Source: Pseudomonadota bacterium (lineage in GTDB: Bacteria > Desulfobacterota > Binatia > Binatales > Binataceae). Taken from it: a stretch of DNA of 64,000 nt. Location: NCBI GenBank assembly GCA_021323945.1, contig JAJPKA010000018.1, forward strand, positions 226,853 to 290,852, given 5' to 3'. Position numbers and translations under genes: made by a program. Below are positions 50,536 to 61,285 of the stretch, in pieces. Every line of letters starts with the position of its first letter. Position 1 is the first letter of the stretch. The notes below the pieces were generated by a model. The model had not been told where the DNA came from. It did no database searches and worked only from the letters and a program-made list of their open reading frames with translations.

Positions 50536-53500
50536 TATACGTTTTGACCGGCAGTGCCCTGGCCTTGCTTCAGCGCATAGAACAGCTCCCACACTGTCGG
50601 AACCAAAAATAGCGTCATCACAAGCGAAACGCTGAGTCCGCCGATGACCGACCTCGCCAAAGGCGCCGAGGCTGCGGAGCCAGCCTCAAGTTTGAGCGCG
50701 AGCGGCGCAAGCCCCGCGATTGTGGCCAGCGAGGTCATAAGGATCGGACGCATCCTGATGCGAGCCGCCTCAACGGCTGCGTGCCGCAGGTTGTGGCCTG
50801 CACGCCGGCGCTGGTTAGCGAAGTCGATCAGCAGGATTGCGTTGGACACGACAATCCCGATCATGACGATGACACCCATCATGGATTCGATGTTGATGGT
50901 GGTGTTGGTGACCCAGAGCATCCACACAACACCGATCAGTCCCATTGGTACCGAGAAAAGAAAGATAAACGGGTCCAACCATGAGCGGCCTTGCGCTACG
51001 CCAACCAAATAAACGACCAGCACGGCGAGCAGAAATCCGCTCTCCATGCTTTTAAAAGTCTTCTGCATGTTGACCACCGAACCGCGAAAGTAGACCTTTA
51101 TATCGTGCGGCGGCTGCAGCCCCGTGAGCGCGCGTGTCACAGCATCCAGAGTGCCGCCCAGATCACTGGTGCGAGGCGAAATCAAGACATCCACGACCCG
51201 CTGTATGTTGTAATGGTCAGCTTCGGACGGGTAGCGCATCTCCTGAACGTTGGCAACGTCTCCCAGGAGAATAGACTGCTCGTGCCCTGAACCCGAATCC
51301 CATTTCGGACGCGCGCTGCTGTAGTTGTAGTCGTGATAGTTCGAACCCATCCGAGTGCCCACTGGAATATTAAGTAGCGTTTGCAACGAGTCGATGTTTT
51401 CCTCGAAATACTGGGCACTCAAGTAGTAGTCGTCACCATTCCGGGGATCGATCCAGATAGAGGGCTGAATCATGTTGTTGCTGTTGATTGCAGTGATCAA
51501 GTTTGTGATCACCGAGCGCTGCGTAATTCCCAGCCGTGCCGCCTTGGTCCGATCCACGTTAATGTTCAGAGTGGGGTAGTCGGCTACCTGCTTGATCATC
51601 ATCTGGCCTACTTCAGGCACGGAGCCCAGGCGTGATTCGATCCGCCGCGCGAAATCGAACATCGGCAGAAAGTCTTCGCTCATTGGCGCGCTGAGCTGAA
51701 CATCGATGGGAGCCAGAGCGCCGAAATCGAGTACTGCGTCGATGATGCTGCCCGAGCTGAAGAAAGTCCTCACAGTAGGTAATTGACGCGCAATGGCGGT
51801 TCGCACCGCGCTTTCGTAATAGTCCGTGGACCGTTGATGTCCGCTCCGGAGAGCTACCATGATCTGGCCGGTATCCTCGCCGGAATTGGGTGTATAGAGC
51901 GCCGAAATATTCGGTACCACGCCCAGGTTGGCGATAACGTTTTCCAAGTCCCGGGGAGGAATAATCTCGTGGATGATCTGATTGATTTTATCGGCTGCAG
52001 CTTCGGTAAGCTCAAGCCGTGTGCCCACCGGGGTGGTGATGTTTATCACAAACTTGCCGGAGTCGGTCTCGGGAAACATTCTGGTTCCGAGCATCGGGAA
52101 CATGAACATCGAAACAACAAAGAGTAACAATGCGCCCCCGATGACGGCGAGTTTGTGGTCCATTATGCGGTCGAGAAGATCGGCGAAGCGCCTGGCGAAG
52201 CGATCATAGCCCCGGTCAAAGGCGGCGAGTGGTCCACGCCGGTTGTCGATCCCCGTGGCCTCCCGTGCCGCGGCCTCGCGCGCTTCTTCCGGATTAAGGA
52301 AGCGCGCACAGTAGATGGGGATAATCGACATCGAGACCACGTAGGAAGCAGCCATCGAGAAGAACACAGCTAGCGCTAGAGCGCTGAACAGATATTTGCT
52401 AACGCCGTACAGGAACACCACGGGCAGGAAAACTACGATGGTGCTGATGGTCGAGGCGAGCACGGCGTAGGTTACTTCCTCGGCCCCGTCGGCTGCCGCC
52501 TGCTGAGGCTCCTTGCCCATAGCCAAATGACGATTGATGTTCTCCAGTACTACGGTGGAGTCATCGATCAAGCGACCAATAGCCAACGTGAACCCGCCGA
52601 GTGTCATGAGATTGATAGTTTGGCCGCAGAGAGACAGACCGACCACGCCGGCCAGAATCGACAGAGGTATCGAAAGAAAGATGGCGAATGTGGAGCGCAG
52701 GCTGCCAAGAAAGATCAGGATCATGAGCGACGCCAGTAATGCCCCAGACGCGGCCTCGTGCTCCAGGGCATGTACCGCGTCGAGGATAGTTCCCTCTTGG
52801 CTGAATAACGTGCCCACCTTCATGTTCGGTGGCAATCCGGTGACTTCCCTTACCGCGCGCTTAACGCCATCGATGACATCCAGTGTATTGGCGCCGGTTT
52901 GCTTGAAGATGGGAATATAGACCGAAGGTTTCCCATCTATCAGAACCTTGTTGTACTGAATTTGCGCTGCTTTTTCCGCCTGGCCGACGTCTCCAAAGAA
53001 GGTAGGACTCTGGCCGGGGCCGAGTTTGACCGGGACTCCATTGAGTGCTTCCGGTGCGGGGAGCTGAGCGTTCGAGTAGATATACCAATCGTAGGGACCA
53101 ATCTTCGCGTCACCGGAGGGAAGTATTTGATTGGTTTCATTGACCGCATTTACGACATCCTCCAAGGTGATTCCTTGAGCCTGCAGCTTTTGCCGATCGA
53201 CGTAAGCCATGATCTGGCGAATCTTGCCGCCAAATGGGTACGGTACCGACGCGCCTTCCACTGTCGCCATGAAATTGCGGACGTTGTACCGTGCTTCGTT
53301 CTGCAGCTGGGTCTCATCGTAGGGACCCGAGACGGTAACCAGGATCACGGGTATGGATGAGGAGGCGTTGTATTCCAAGACTAGTGGCGGCAAAGTCCCT
53401 GGGGGCATCAGCCCCAGATCGCCCATCGCGAGCGTAGCCAGGTTGGCGGCTGCCACGCCGATGTCCACGTTGGGATGAAAGTATACGGTAATTGCGCTGA

Positions 53501-53756
53501 CTCCCGGGATCGAGCGCGACTCGATGTGTTCGATTCCGTTGCCCAGAGTGAAAAACCGCTCGTAGCGACTGGTGATGTCCTGCTCCATCGCAAGGGGTGC
53601 GAAGCCAGGATAGAAGGTCGCTACCACGGCGGCCTTTATGTAAAGCCTCGGGAAGACGTCCACCGGCATCTGCGCGAATGCCAGCACCCCGAGAATTGCG
53701 ACTAGTAGTGCCGTGACGATTATCAAATGTGGATTGCGTAGCGAAAACTTGGGCAT
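50535..53756 (-). CDS. RND family efflux transporter permease
   Basis: A 1073-residue inner-membrane proton-driven pump of the AcrB/HAE1-like group. Motifs: MPKFSLRNPHLIIVTALLVAILG (first helix), PGFAPLAMEQDITSRYE, IAGVVGL-type helix 3, TLAIGRLIDDSTVVLENINR with the proton-relay Asp pair in helix 4, and the repeat VWMLWVTNTTINIESMMGVIVMIGIVVSNAILLIDF. The frame is open to 53924, but ATG 53756 matches the family N-terminus and has GGGAG upstream. It leads a two-gene operon with the adaptor. Helix 4 reads RLIDDS where many pumps have GLVVDDA. Complete in length, in contrast to the RND remnant at 39679-40731. Confidence 0.94.
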   Translation of the reverse strand: MPKFSLRNPHLIIVTALLVAILGVLAFAQMPVDVFPRLYIKAAVVATFYPGFAPLAMEQDITSRYERFFTLGNGIEHIESRSIPGVSAITVYFHPNVDIGVAAANLATLAMGDLGLMPPGTLPPLVLEYNASSSIPVILVTVSGPYDETQLQNEARYNVRNFMATVEGASVPYPFGGKIRQIMAYVDRQKLQAQGITLEDVVNAVNETNQILPSGDAKIGPYDWYIYSNAQLPAPEALNGVPVKLGPGQSPTFFGDVGQAEKAAQIQYNKVLIDGKPSVYIPIFKQTGANTLDVIDGVKRAVREVTGLPPNMKVGTLFSQEGTILDAVHALEHEAASGALLASLMILIFLGSLRSTFAIFLSIPLSILAGVVGLSLCGQTINLMTLGGFTLAIGRLIDDSTVVLENINRHLAMGKEPQQAAADGAEEVTYAVLASTISTIVVFLPVVFLYGVSKYLFSALALAVFFSMAASYVVSMSIIPIYCARFLNPEEAREAAAREATGIDNRRGPLAAFDRGYDRFARRFADLLDRIMDHKLAVIGGALLLFVVSMFMFPMLGTRMFPETDSGKFVINITTPVGTRLELTEAAADKINQIIHEIIPPRDLENVIANLGVVPNISALYTPNSGEDTGQIMVALRSGHQRSTDYYESAVRTAIARQLPTVRTFFSSGSIIDAVLDFGALAPIDVQLSAPMSEDFLPMFDFARRIESRLGSVPEVGQMMIKQVADYPTLNINVDRTKAARLGITQRSVITNLITAINSNNMIQPSIWIDPRNGDDYYLSAQYFEENIDSLQTLLNIPVGTRMGSNYHDYNYSSARPKWDSGSGHEQSILLGDVANVQEMRYPSEADHYNIQRVVDVLISPRTSDLGGTLDAVTRALTGLQPPHDIKVYFRGSVVNMQKTFKSMESGFLLAVLVVYLVGVAQGRSWLDPFIFLFSVPMGLIGVVWMLWVTNTTINIESMMGVIVMIGIVVSNAILLIDFANQRRRAGHNLRHAAVEAARIRMRPILMTSLATIAGLAPLALKLEAGSAASAPLARSVIGGLSVSLVMTLFLVPTVWELFYALKQGQGTAGQNV

Positions 53757-54384
<628 letters not shown>

Positions 54385-55215
54385 GTGAGCCTCAGCATTT
54401 CCGTTTAAATTGCGGCAGTCAAGTTGTTCCGGGCCCTCGCGCAACCAGGCTATTCTGGTCGTGGAGCGAAGTATGCGACAGGTACGATTTGGCTGACTGC
54501 CAGTAACCGTGACCGACCCGCGGCGCCGGCACAGGATATAATGTTTATTCGGGACGCGATAACTAAGACCGGTCCTAAAGGGTATCCTTTTCGGCGCCGC
54601 GCGGTGGAGTAGTGACGAAAGATCGATGGGATGAACATAGATGGATCACCAGCGAAAGATTCGCGTGGCGTTGACAAAGGCGGGTGCATACGGCGCGATG
54701 CTCGGTGTCAACTGCGAGCTGAAGCGGTTGCTGCGCCTCCGCGAGCAGAGGGCGGATCATGCTGGACGGCCAGTGCTTCGCGCTTATCAGTCGACATTCC
54801 TGGGCAGAGGATCGCCACGAATCCGTGCTCGCGTATTTTCAACGCTGCGAGCCTTATCCGTTCATCATGTAAACCCGGCTCAGATTTTTTTCCGATTGCC
54901 TTGCGTGCTCGGATTACCATGATGTCGGAGAGCCCACGGCCGATAACCAACGATTTGTAGGCGAACAGGATTATCAATCCTCCGCAAAGCGCAACGATGA
55001 TCGAAAACCGGTTGAGGATGATTCGCAGCCGCGCGATGGTATATACATCGAAATTTGGCGCGCCTGGTCGAGCACCCCATGCCGGTCGAGTTCAGCAGCA
55101 AAGTCTAAACGGAGTTTAGCGCCCCGGGGCGACCGGAATACTTAGTCTTGACGAAGAGGGCAGTCTTAACAAACCTTCATCATGTCGGGATTTTTCTAGT
55201 CAAGAGGATGCTCGG
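54385..55215. other. long intergenic region
   Basis: About 830 bases with only short frames. The most protein-like is on the minus strand ending at 54708: RLRIILNRFSIIVALCGGL and IILFAYKSLVIGRG would form a membrane helix. No ATG, GTG or TTG lies upstream of that helix, and the only start (TTG 54977) cuts into it. It may be a remnant. The final 20 bases hold AGAGGA, the ribosome site of the CoA transferase gene. Confidence 0.4.
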
Positions 55216-56556
55216 ATGGCGACGGCGTTGAAGCTCGACTCATTTGATTGGCGTGCTCAGCTAGGAGCGAAGTTGGTCTCGGCAGACCAGGCAGTTAGCC
55301 ATATCAAACGTGGCGATCGAATTACTATGTCGATTTCACATGCCACTCCCTTTACCCTCTGCGCCGCACTCGCAGCACGTCTGATGGAGATTGATGACGT
55401 TGTTATCAACCATAGCGCTTCGCTATTTAACTGGGAGCTGCCGGGACTTGGCGAGCGTTACCGGTTCGAATCCATGTATCTTTCGCCAGTCGGGCGCCAC
55501 CTGTTTGCGGAGGGGCGCGCAGACTTTGTTCCGGTCTCGTATTATCGTGCAGGTGTACTGCCGCCCGGCTTGGATAATTTCAACGTCTACCTTATGAAGG
55601 TATCGCCCCCTGACCGGGAGGGTTTCGTCAATTTCGGCGATATCCAAATCATGTCAAAGCTTCTGGCGCGCAATGCCGAGCTGGTTATTGCCGAAATTGA
55701 TCCGAGCCTCGTGCGAATCGCAGGTGACAATTCAATGCATATTTCAGAAATTGATTGGTTCGTCGAGCGCTCGCCCGATGCCCCGGGTCTGCCAGTGAAT
55801 TTGCCTCCGGTTCCGGAAGATGAGAAGCGTATCGTGGCGACGATCTGTGAGACCGTAGCTCGCGAATTGATCCCGGACCGAGCGACGATTCAGATCGGCG
55901 TCGGCTCGACTTCCGGAATGATCATGCCTCATCTGAGCAACCATCACGACCTCGGGATGCAGACCGAAGTGATCCCATGGGGTACCGCGCCTTTGGTTCG
56001 CGATGGCGTGATCACGGGGAAATACAAAAAGCTCTTCCCGGGCGTCGTTGTGGGTAGTGCATTTGCTTTTGCTACGCCGCGCGAAGAGTTGGAATATGCC
56101 GCCGACAACCCGGCTTTTCAGCTACATGATTTCAATTTCACTGACGATATCCGGCTGGTCGCGCGCGAGGAGGGCCTGATCTCGGTTAATAATGCCCTTG
56201 CGGTTGACTTAACCGGCCAGGTCGGCAGCGAATCTATTGGTCATCAGATGTACACGGGAACCGGCGGCCAAACTGCCTTCGGAATTGCGGCGTCGCTTGC
56301 CGGTGGCAAGTCAATTATCGTGGTGCCTTCCCGAGCCGTAGTGGATGGCAAGCCAGTGTCTCGCATAACTTCGGTCCTCCCCGCGGGCACGGTCGTGACT
56401 CTGCCGCGGACGTTCGTGCACTATGTCGTAACCGAATACGGAATTGCGACCCTCCAGGGAAAATCCCTGCGCCAGCGCGCCAACGAGCTGATAGCGGTTG
56501 CTCATCCGGATTTCCGCAGTGAGCTCCGAGCGCAAGCCAAGCGTATGTACGGATGA
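55216..56556 (+). CDS. acetyl-CoA hydrolase/CoA-transferase family protein
   Basis: A 446-residue class I-type CoA transferase of the 4-hydroxybutyrate CoA-transferase or acetyl-CoA hydrolase group. It moves CoA between acyl groups through a glutamyl-CoA thioester. Evidence: RGDRITMSISHATPF, MKVSPPDREGFVNFG, TIQIGVGSTSGMIMPHL, then LGMQTEVIPWG where the Glu after Thr matches the catalytic Glu. It continues with GTGGQTAFGIAASLAGGKSIIVVPS and the end VVTEYGIATLQGKSLRQRA. AGAGGA eight bases upstream supports the ATG. No partner gene is adjacent. The acyl substrate is unknown. Confidence 0.92.
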   Translation: MATALKLDSFDWRAQLGAKLVSADQAVSHIKRGDRITMSISHATPFTLCAALAARLMEIDDVVINHSASLFNWELPGLGERYRFESMYLSPVGRHLFAEGRADFVPVSYYRAGVLPPGLDNFNVYLMKVSPPDREGFVNFGDIQIMSKLLARNAELVIAEIDPSLVRIAGDNSMHISEIDWFVERSPDAPGLPVNLPPVPEDEKRIVATICETVARELIPDRATIQIGVGSTSGMIMPHLSNHHDLGMQTEVIPWGTAPLVRDGVITGKYKKLFPGVVVGSAFAFATPREELEYAADNPAFQLHDFNFTDDIRLVAREEGLISVNNALAVDLTGQVGSESIGHQMYTGTGGQTAFGIAASLAGGKSIIVVPSRAVVDGKPVSRITSVLPAGTVVTLPRTFVHYVVTEYGIATLQGKSLRQRANELIAVAHPDFRSELRAQAKRMYG

Positions 56557-56865
56557 ACCGCGCAGCGCCCAAGGCCCCCGCTCCCCAATCGATTTGTGGC
56601 GCGTCTTGCAGGGGTTGGCCGCTCTGTGGCTCAAAGGTCGGTTGCTGCATTCGATTCGCATTCGGTCGGGAGGCGGTCTAAATGCGGGTTGACTCGCGAA
56701 GTCGGAGGGTCTGATCTCGCTCGGCAATGCGCTGCCGTTGAGGTTCTTACAGCTACCATAGGCCAATAGGACGGCACTTGGTTAAGCTTAGAGGGTTAAG
56801 AGCCCACCTTTTGCCCGTTTTCTGTGTGCGGTAATTTGATAACAATAGATTTCAGCTGAGCGAGG
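56557..56865. other. intergenic region before cysteine desulfurase
   Basis: About 310 bases; no gene, RNA or clear terminator recognised. Antisense frames reaching into the CoA transferase gene are noise. Confidence 0.4.
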
Positions 56866-58041
56866 ATGCGAGTTTATTTGGACCATAATGCTGGTGCTCC
56901 GTTGCGGCCGGCTGCCCGCGAAGCGATGATCCGCTTCATGCGCAGTGCAGCCGAAGGCAATCCTGCTTCGGTGCACCGCTCCGGACAGCGGGCGCGGAAA
57001 ATGCTTGAGCAGGCCCGCGCAGAAGTTGCGTCGCTGATTGATGCTCCGCCCCGCAGCATCGTGTTTACCAGTGGCGGGACCGAGGCCAACAACCTGGCCA
57101 TCTGCGGAGCAGTGGGGAATACGAAGCGCCGCCGGATTGTCAGCTGCCCAATTGAGCACTCCTCGGTGCGTGAACCGCTTGCCGCCCTGAAGCGACAAGG
57201 GTTTGAGATTGTAGAGCTTAACGTCGATCATGAGGGCAAGATTGCCGCCGAGCTCGATCCGATTGACCGCGATACGGCGTTGGTGACGATCGGCCTGGCG
57301 AATTCCGAGGTCGGAACGATTCAGAATCTCCAGGCAATTGCCGAAACCGCTCGAAGGATCGGTGCGCTTTTCCATGTCGACGCAGCACAGGCGGCTGGGC
57401 GTATTCCGATACGCATAGCGGATCTTGATTGCGACCTGATGACCATTAGCGCACATAAACTTGGAGGTCCGGCCGGAATTGGCGCACTCTATGTGCGTCC
57501 AGGTTGCCGGCTGGAACCGCAGTTACTCGGCGGTCCCCAGGAAGGTGGATTGCGCGCCGGTACTCCGAACCTCTGCGGCGCTCTTGGTTTTGCGGCTGCA
57601 GTGCGCGAAACGCTCTCTCGCCTGGCGGAAGAACGCGATCGCATAGCATCGCTCTCCCAGATTTTGTTAAGTCGTTTAAAGCAGTCGATTAAGGGCCTGC
57701 GCCTTAATGGACCACCCCAGGACCGGCTTCCGAATACCCTCAACCTGACTTTTCCTGGTGCCTTCGGCGAGACACTGCTTATCGCGCTTGACCTGGAAGG
57801 CGTTGAAGCCTCCATCGGATCCGCCTGCGCGGCGGGAAGTGTCGAGCCTTCGCATGTGTTAGTTGCGATGGGTCGCAGCAGAGACGAGGCGCGCAGTGCA
57901 ATTCGCCTAAGCCTGGGTTGGAACACGACATCGGAAGAGATTGAGTACGCCGCCGAGATCATACCTGCCGTTTGGCGAAGGGTTGCCTCCGCCCAAGCAG
58001 GGTCGCTTGCGGCTGCAGAGCTAGTAGGGCGGCCATCGTGA
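56866..58041 (+). CDS. cysteine desulfurase, NifS/IscS family
   Basis: PLP enzyme taking sulfur from cysteine as an enzyme-bound persulfide. The 391-residue product has YLDHNAGAPLRP, TSGGTEANNLAI (PLP phosphate), IEHSS with H98, VDAAQAAG with D172, SAHKLGGPAGIG with PLP lysine K198, and SIGSACAAGSVEPSH with catalytic C321 on the mobile loop. The four-base overlap of its end with mnmA (GTGA) indicates that it mainly feeds sulfur to tRNA thiolation, as in the YrvO-MnmA pair of Bacillus. Iron-sulfur cluster supply is also possible. No iscU or iscR is nearby. Confidence 0.95.
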   Translation: MRVYLDHNAGAPLRPAAREAMIRFMRSAAEGNPASVHRSGQRARKMLEQARAEVASLIDAPPRSIVFTSGGTEANNLAICGAVGNTKRRRIVSCPIEHSSVREPLAALKRQGFEIVELNVDHEGKIAAELDPIDRDTALVTIGLANSEVGTIQNLQAIAETARRIGALFHVDAAQAAGRIPIRIADLDCDLMTISAHKLGGPAGIGALYVRPGCRLEPQLLGGPQEGGLRAGTPNLCGALGFAAAVRETLSRLAEERDRIASLSQILLSRLKQSIKGLRLNGPPQDRLPNTLNLTFPGAFGETLLIALDLEGVEASIGSACAAGSVEPSHVLVAMGRSRDEARSAIRLSLGWNTTSEEIEYAAEIIPAVWRRVASAQAGSLAAAELVGRPS

Positions 58042-59135
58042 AGAAGCGGGTTTTGGTAGCTATGTCTGGCGGCGTGGACAGCTCGGTAGCGGCGGCGCTG
58101 CTGCACGAACAAGGCTACGAGGTTATCGGGGTAGCCATGCGGTTGGCGCCCGAGCGATCGTCGCTTTCTTCGGAGTCGAGGCGCGGAACGTGCTGTTCGT
58201 ATGAGGACTTCGAGGACGCGCGCCGCGTGGCGGAGCGATTCGATTTCCCCTTCTACGTGATCGACCTGCGCCAGGAGTTCGGCGCCGCGGTTATCACCAA
58301 TTTCGTTTCCGAGTATCTTAAGGGCCGCACGCCAAATCCGTGCGTAATGTGTAATCGCGAAATCAAGTTCCACCGATTATGGCAGCATGCGCAGGCAATC
58401 GGCGCTGAACTGCTGGCGACCGGCCATTACGCCAGGATTGAGCGTGATATTACCGGTCGTTTTCATCTCCTGCGGGCCTGCGACCGGGCGAAGGACCAGT
58501 CGTATTTCCTGTTCTCTTTGGGGCAGCTGGAGATGTCACGGACACTCTTCCCACTGGGTACTTACAGCAAAAGCCAGGTCCGTGCCCTGGCCCGGTCGCT
58601 CGGATTGGCCAACGCGGAGAAGCCTGATAGCCAGGAAATTTGCTTTGTGCCTGAGGGCAAATACTCAGAATTTGTCTCGCGCAACGCCCCGCCGGGGACT
58701 CTGCGACCAGGCCGGATTTGCGACATCAGCGGCCGCCAACTGGGAACGCACCAGGGCATTCATCGGTTTACTGTAGGCCAGCGTCGCGGCGTGGGAATAT
58801 CAGGGGAGGTGCCATTGTACGTGCGCGCGATTGATGCTGAGACGGGTGACGTCACGGTCGCTCACCGCCATCAGTTGCAGTCGGTTGGACTTATAGCAGG
58901 AATGGTGCGGGAGGCGCAGCCGGGAATTTTCGCTAACGAGGCAACTCCCGTTGAAGTGAAGATCCGATACCGCCACCCACCTGTGGCCGCACGCGTTCGC
59001 AGCATCAGTAGCGCGCGCGTCGAAGTGCGGTTCGAAAATGCCGGTCCCGCGGTCACCCCAGGGCAGGCCTGTGTATTCTATCGCGAGGAGGAAGTACTTG
59101 GTGGCGGCATTATCGAAGCCGGCCTGGATCACTAG
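58038..59135 (+). CDS. mnmA: tRNA-specific 2-thiouridylase
   Basis: Makes 2-thiouridine at position 34 of tRNA-Lys, -Glu and -Gln with ATP and a protein persulfide. The 365-residue product has the PP-loop AMSGGVDSSVAAALL (SGGVDSS at 10-16), GRTPNPCVMCNREIKF with catalytic C102, ATGHYARIE, DQSYFLFSLGQ, and PDSQEICFVPEGKY with C202. The beta-barrel end follows, with HRFTVGQRRGVGIS. The GTG start at 58038 overlaps the cysteine desulfurase stop; the frame is open to 57972 inside that gene, but the family begins at KKRVLVAMSGG. Confidence 0.97.
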   Translation: MKKRVLVAMSGGVDSSVAAALLHEQGYEVIGVAMRLAPERSSLSSESRRGTCCSYEDFEDARRVAERFDFPFYVIDLRQEFGAAVITNFVSEYLKGRTPNPCVMCNREIKFHRLWQHAQAIGAELLATGHYARIERDITGRFHLLRACDRAKDQSYFLFSLGQLEMSRTLFPLGTYSKSQVRALARSLGLANAEKPDSQEICFVPEGKYSEFVSRNAPPGTLRPGRICDISGRQLGTHQGIHRFTVGQRRGVGISGEVPLYVRAIDAETGDVTVAHRHQLQSVGLIAGMVREAQPGIFANEATPVEVKIRYRHPPVAARVRSISSARVEVRFENAGPAVTPGQACVFYREEEVLGGGIIEAGLDH

Positions 59136-59241
59136 ATGATGAGCGCCGCGGTTTTGAGCTCCGGGCGCCCCGTGCAACGTAACGGCAGGTGCGCTGTCCT
59201 AAGCGGATCCATGCCGGGCCTACTATCGAGTAGAGATTAAG

Positions 59242-60579
59242 ATGCGATTTGCGATTGCCACGCTGGGCTGCAAGGTCAATCAATACGATTCGGCATTGAT
59301 CGAGGCGCGGCTGCTCGCACTGGGAATGGAGCGGACGGAGTTCGTTCAACCGGCGGATGTCTACGTCGTAAATACTTGCACCGTTACCCATCGGGCGGAC
59401 GCCGAAAGTGTCCGACTCGCGCGCAGGGCCCGCAAGCTCAATCCAGACGCTCGGGTCATTATGACCGGGTGTCTCGCACAGGCAAATCCCGAGTTGCTGG
59501 CCCAGGCTCACGAGGTGGATGTGGTGGTTGGTCTGGGGCGTCCAGGTGACCTCGAACGGGCGGCAACCGGCAATAACACCGAGCGCGTGATGGTCTCTAA
59601 TCTGCGCAAGCACACGGCGCCGATTGAAGTTGGAACCGCTGCACTCGAGGGGCACACCCGTGCGTTCCTCAAAGTGCAGGAGGGGTGCGACCAGTTTTGT
59701 TCTTTTTGCATTGTGCCGATTGCTCGCGGGCGATCGCGCAGCGTACCGCCGAGGCGTATCTTCGAGACACTGGACGAACTGGCCGCGCGCGGATTCAAAG
59801 AGGTGGTCATTTCCGGTGTGCATCTGGGAGGATATGGACGTGACCTCGACCCGGCGCTCGACCTGACACGGCTCCTCGAAATGATCGCCGAGCGCTGTCC
59901 CATCCCGCGGGTGAGGATCAGCTCGCTGGATCCCGAGGAACTGACTGATCAGATCATTGCAATCGTCGCCGGTAGTGAATGTTTTTGCCCACATTTCCAT
60001 CTTCCGCTTCAAGCTGGCGACGACCAGATCCTGGTGCGGATGCGCCGCCGCTACACCACCGACTATTTTCGTGCACTAGTCGAGCGCGTGCTTGCGGCGA
60101 TGCCCGAGGCAGCCATTGGAACTGACTTGATCGCGGGATTTCCCGGTGAAACGGCCCGGCAGTTCGATGAATACGTTAAGTTTGTCGAGAGGCTACCGCT
60201 CGCCTATTTTCACGTATTTCCGTATTCAGCACGAGCCGGTACCACCGCGACCAAGCTCAGCGGAAGAATTGCCGCGAGCGAAGTGAAACGTCGGGCCGCG
60301 GTCATGCGGCATTTGGGCGAGCAGAAGCGGCAGCAGTTCACTGCTGGACTGGTGGGTAAACGGCTCAAAGTGTTGCTCGAGCGGCAGACCATCGCCGGCG
60401 AGTGGCAAGGCTACAGCCGCAACTACGTTTCGGTCTTGACTAACGGTGACGGTAGGCTAACAAATTGTGAAGTGGAGGTCGAAGGCGAGTTTGCGCAAAG
60501 GTCTCAGTTGGTTGGCCGCCTGGTTAACGACGCGCCAGCCCAACCGGCATCAGTCCCAACCGGAACTATCGCCCGATAA
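59242..60579 (+). CDS. mtaB: tRNA t6A37 methylthiotransferase
   Basis: Radical SAM enzyme converting t6A to ms2t6A at position 37 of ANN-decoding tRNAs. The 445-residue product has the N-terminal MTTase domain with C10, C46 and C77 (ATLGCKVNQYDS, VVNTCTVTHRAD, MTGCLAQ). The radical SAM motif EGCDQFCSFCIVP has C149, C153 and C156, and RGRSRSVPPRRI and HLPLQAGDDQILVRMRRRYT follow. A short C-terminal TRAM-like domain ends the protein. TLGCKVNQYD and the absence of MiaB-specific features support MtaB over MiaB or RimO. It follows mnmA by about 106 bases in a tRNA-modification run and overlaps the rnc start. Confidence 0.94.
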   Translation: MRFAIATLGCKVNQYDSALIEARLLALGMERTEFVQPADVYVVNTCTVTHRADAESVRLARRARKLNPDARVIMTGCLAQANPELLAQAHEVDVVVGLGRPGDLERAATGNNTERVMVSNLRKHTAPIEVGTAALEGHTRAFLKVQEGCDQFCSFCIVPIARGRSRSVPPRRIFETLDELAARGFKEVVISGVHLGGYGRDLDPALDLTRLLEMIAERCPIPRVRISSLDPEELTDQIIAIVAGSECFCPHFHLPLQAGDDQILVRMRRRYTTDYFRALVERVLAAMPEAAIGTDLIAGFPGETARQFDEYVKFVERLPLAYFHVFPYSARAGTTATKLSGRIAASEVKRRAAVMRHLGEQKRQQFTAGLVGKRLKVLLERQTIAGEWQGYSRNYVSVLTNGDGRLTNCEVEVEGEFAQRSQLVGRLVNDAPAQPASVPTGTIAR

Positions 60580-61252
60580 GCGCGAGGCCGAACTCGAGCA
60601 TACCCTCGGCTACCGCTTCCGGCGGCCGCACCTGCTGCAGATCGCGCTAACTCATCCGAGCGCCACGGCCCCCGGCGAGCCACATTACGAACGGTTGGAG
60701 TTTCTGGGGGACGCGGTACTCGACCTTGCGATTGCGGACCTGCTGATGCGGCGTCTGCCGGATGCCAAGGAGGGGACGCTGTCCAAGGAGCGGGCCTCGA
60801 TTGTCAATGGACGGACGCTGGCGCTCAAGGCGGTTGAGGTGGGCTTGAAGGAGAGGCTGCGTCTGGGCAAGGGTGAGGAGAAGAACGGCGGCCGCGACAA
60901 GACTTCAATTCTTGCCGCATCCTTCGAAGCTGTGATTGGCGCTATTTATATAGATGGAGGCCTCAAGGCTGCCCAGCGCGTGGTGGAGGCGCTTTTTGCC
61001 GCTGACATCGGGGGCCCTTCGGCCGAGCGTGATTACAAGACCGAGTTGCAGGAGATCTCTTATCGCCGGTTCCGTACTCAGCCAATCTATGAACTGTTGG
61101 CTGCGCGAGGTCCGGACCATGCCAAGCGATTCACCACCAGGATCCGAATTGCCGGGCGCGAATTGGGAATTGGCGAGGGCGCCAGCAAAAAACAAAGCGA
61201 ACAGGCCGCCGCCAGAGCGGCGCTGGTGCAAATCCAGCAGGAGCAGCAATAG
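60512..61252 (+). CDS. rnc: ribonuclease III
   Basis: Double-strand-specific endoribonuclease that processes rRNA precursors and structured mRNAs. The 246-residue product has LTHPSA, the catalytic signature ERLEFLGDAVLDLAIADLL, KERASIVNGRTLALKA, and DKTSILAASFEAVIGAIYIDGG with the catalytic Glu. A C-terminal double-stranded RNA-binding domain (DYKTELQEISYRRF to KKQSEQAAARAAL) completes it. The start is uncertain: TTG 60512 has AAAGG nine bases upstream, TTG 60491 has GGAGGT, and GTG 60467 has no site. All overlap the mtaB end, so the two are coupled. The rnc-era order is the usual one. Confidence 0.93.
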   Translation: MAAWLTTRQPNRHQSQPELSPDKREAELEHTLGYRFRRPHLLQIALTHPSATAPGEPHYERLEFLGDAVLDLAIADLLMRRLPDAKEGTLSKERASIVNGRTLALKAVEVGLKERLRLGKGEEKNGGRDKTSILAASFEAVIGAIYIDGGLKAAQRVVEALFAADIGGPSAERDYKTELQEISYRRFRTQPIYELLAARGPDHAKRFTTRIRIAGRELGIGEGASKKQSEQAAARAALVQIQQEQQ

Positions 61253-61285
61253 CCACCCGACTTCCCGGCCACGTGACAACGTATC

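Noticed and set aside
54708-54977. Minus-strand frame with a membrane-helix-like segment in the long gap after tRNA-Ser
   Set aside because: The helix begins upstream of the only usable start codon (TTG 54977), and no ATG, GTG or TTG precedes it in frame; may be a remnant but not a supported gene.
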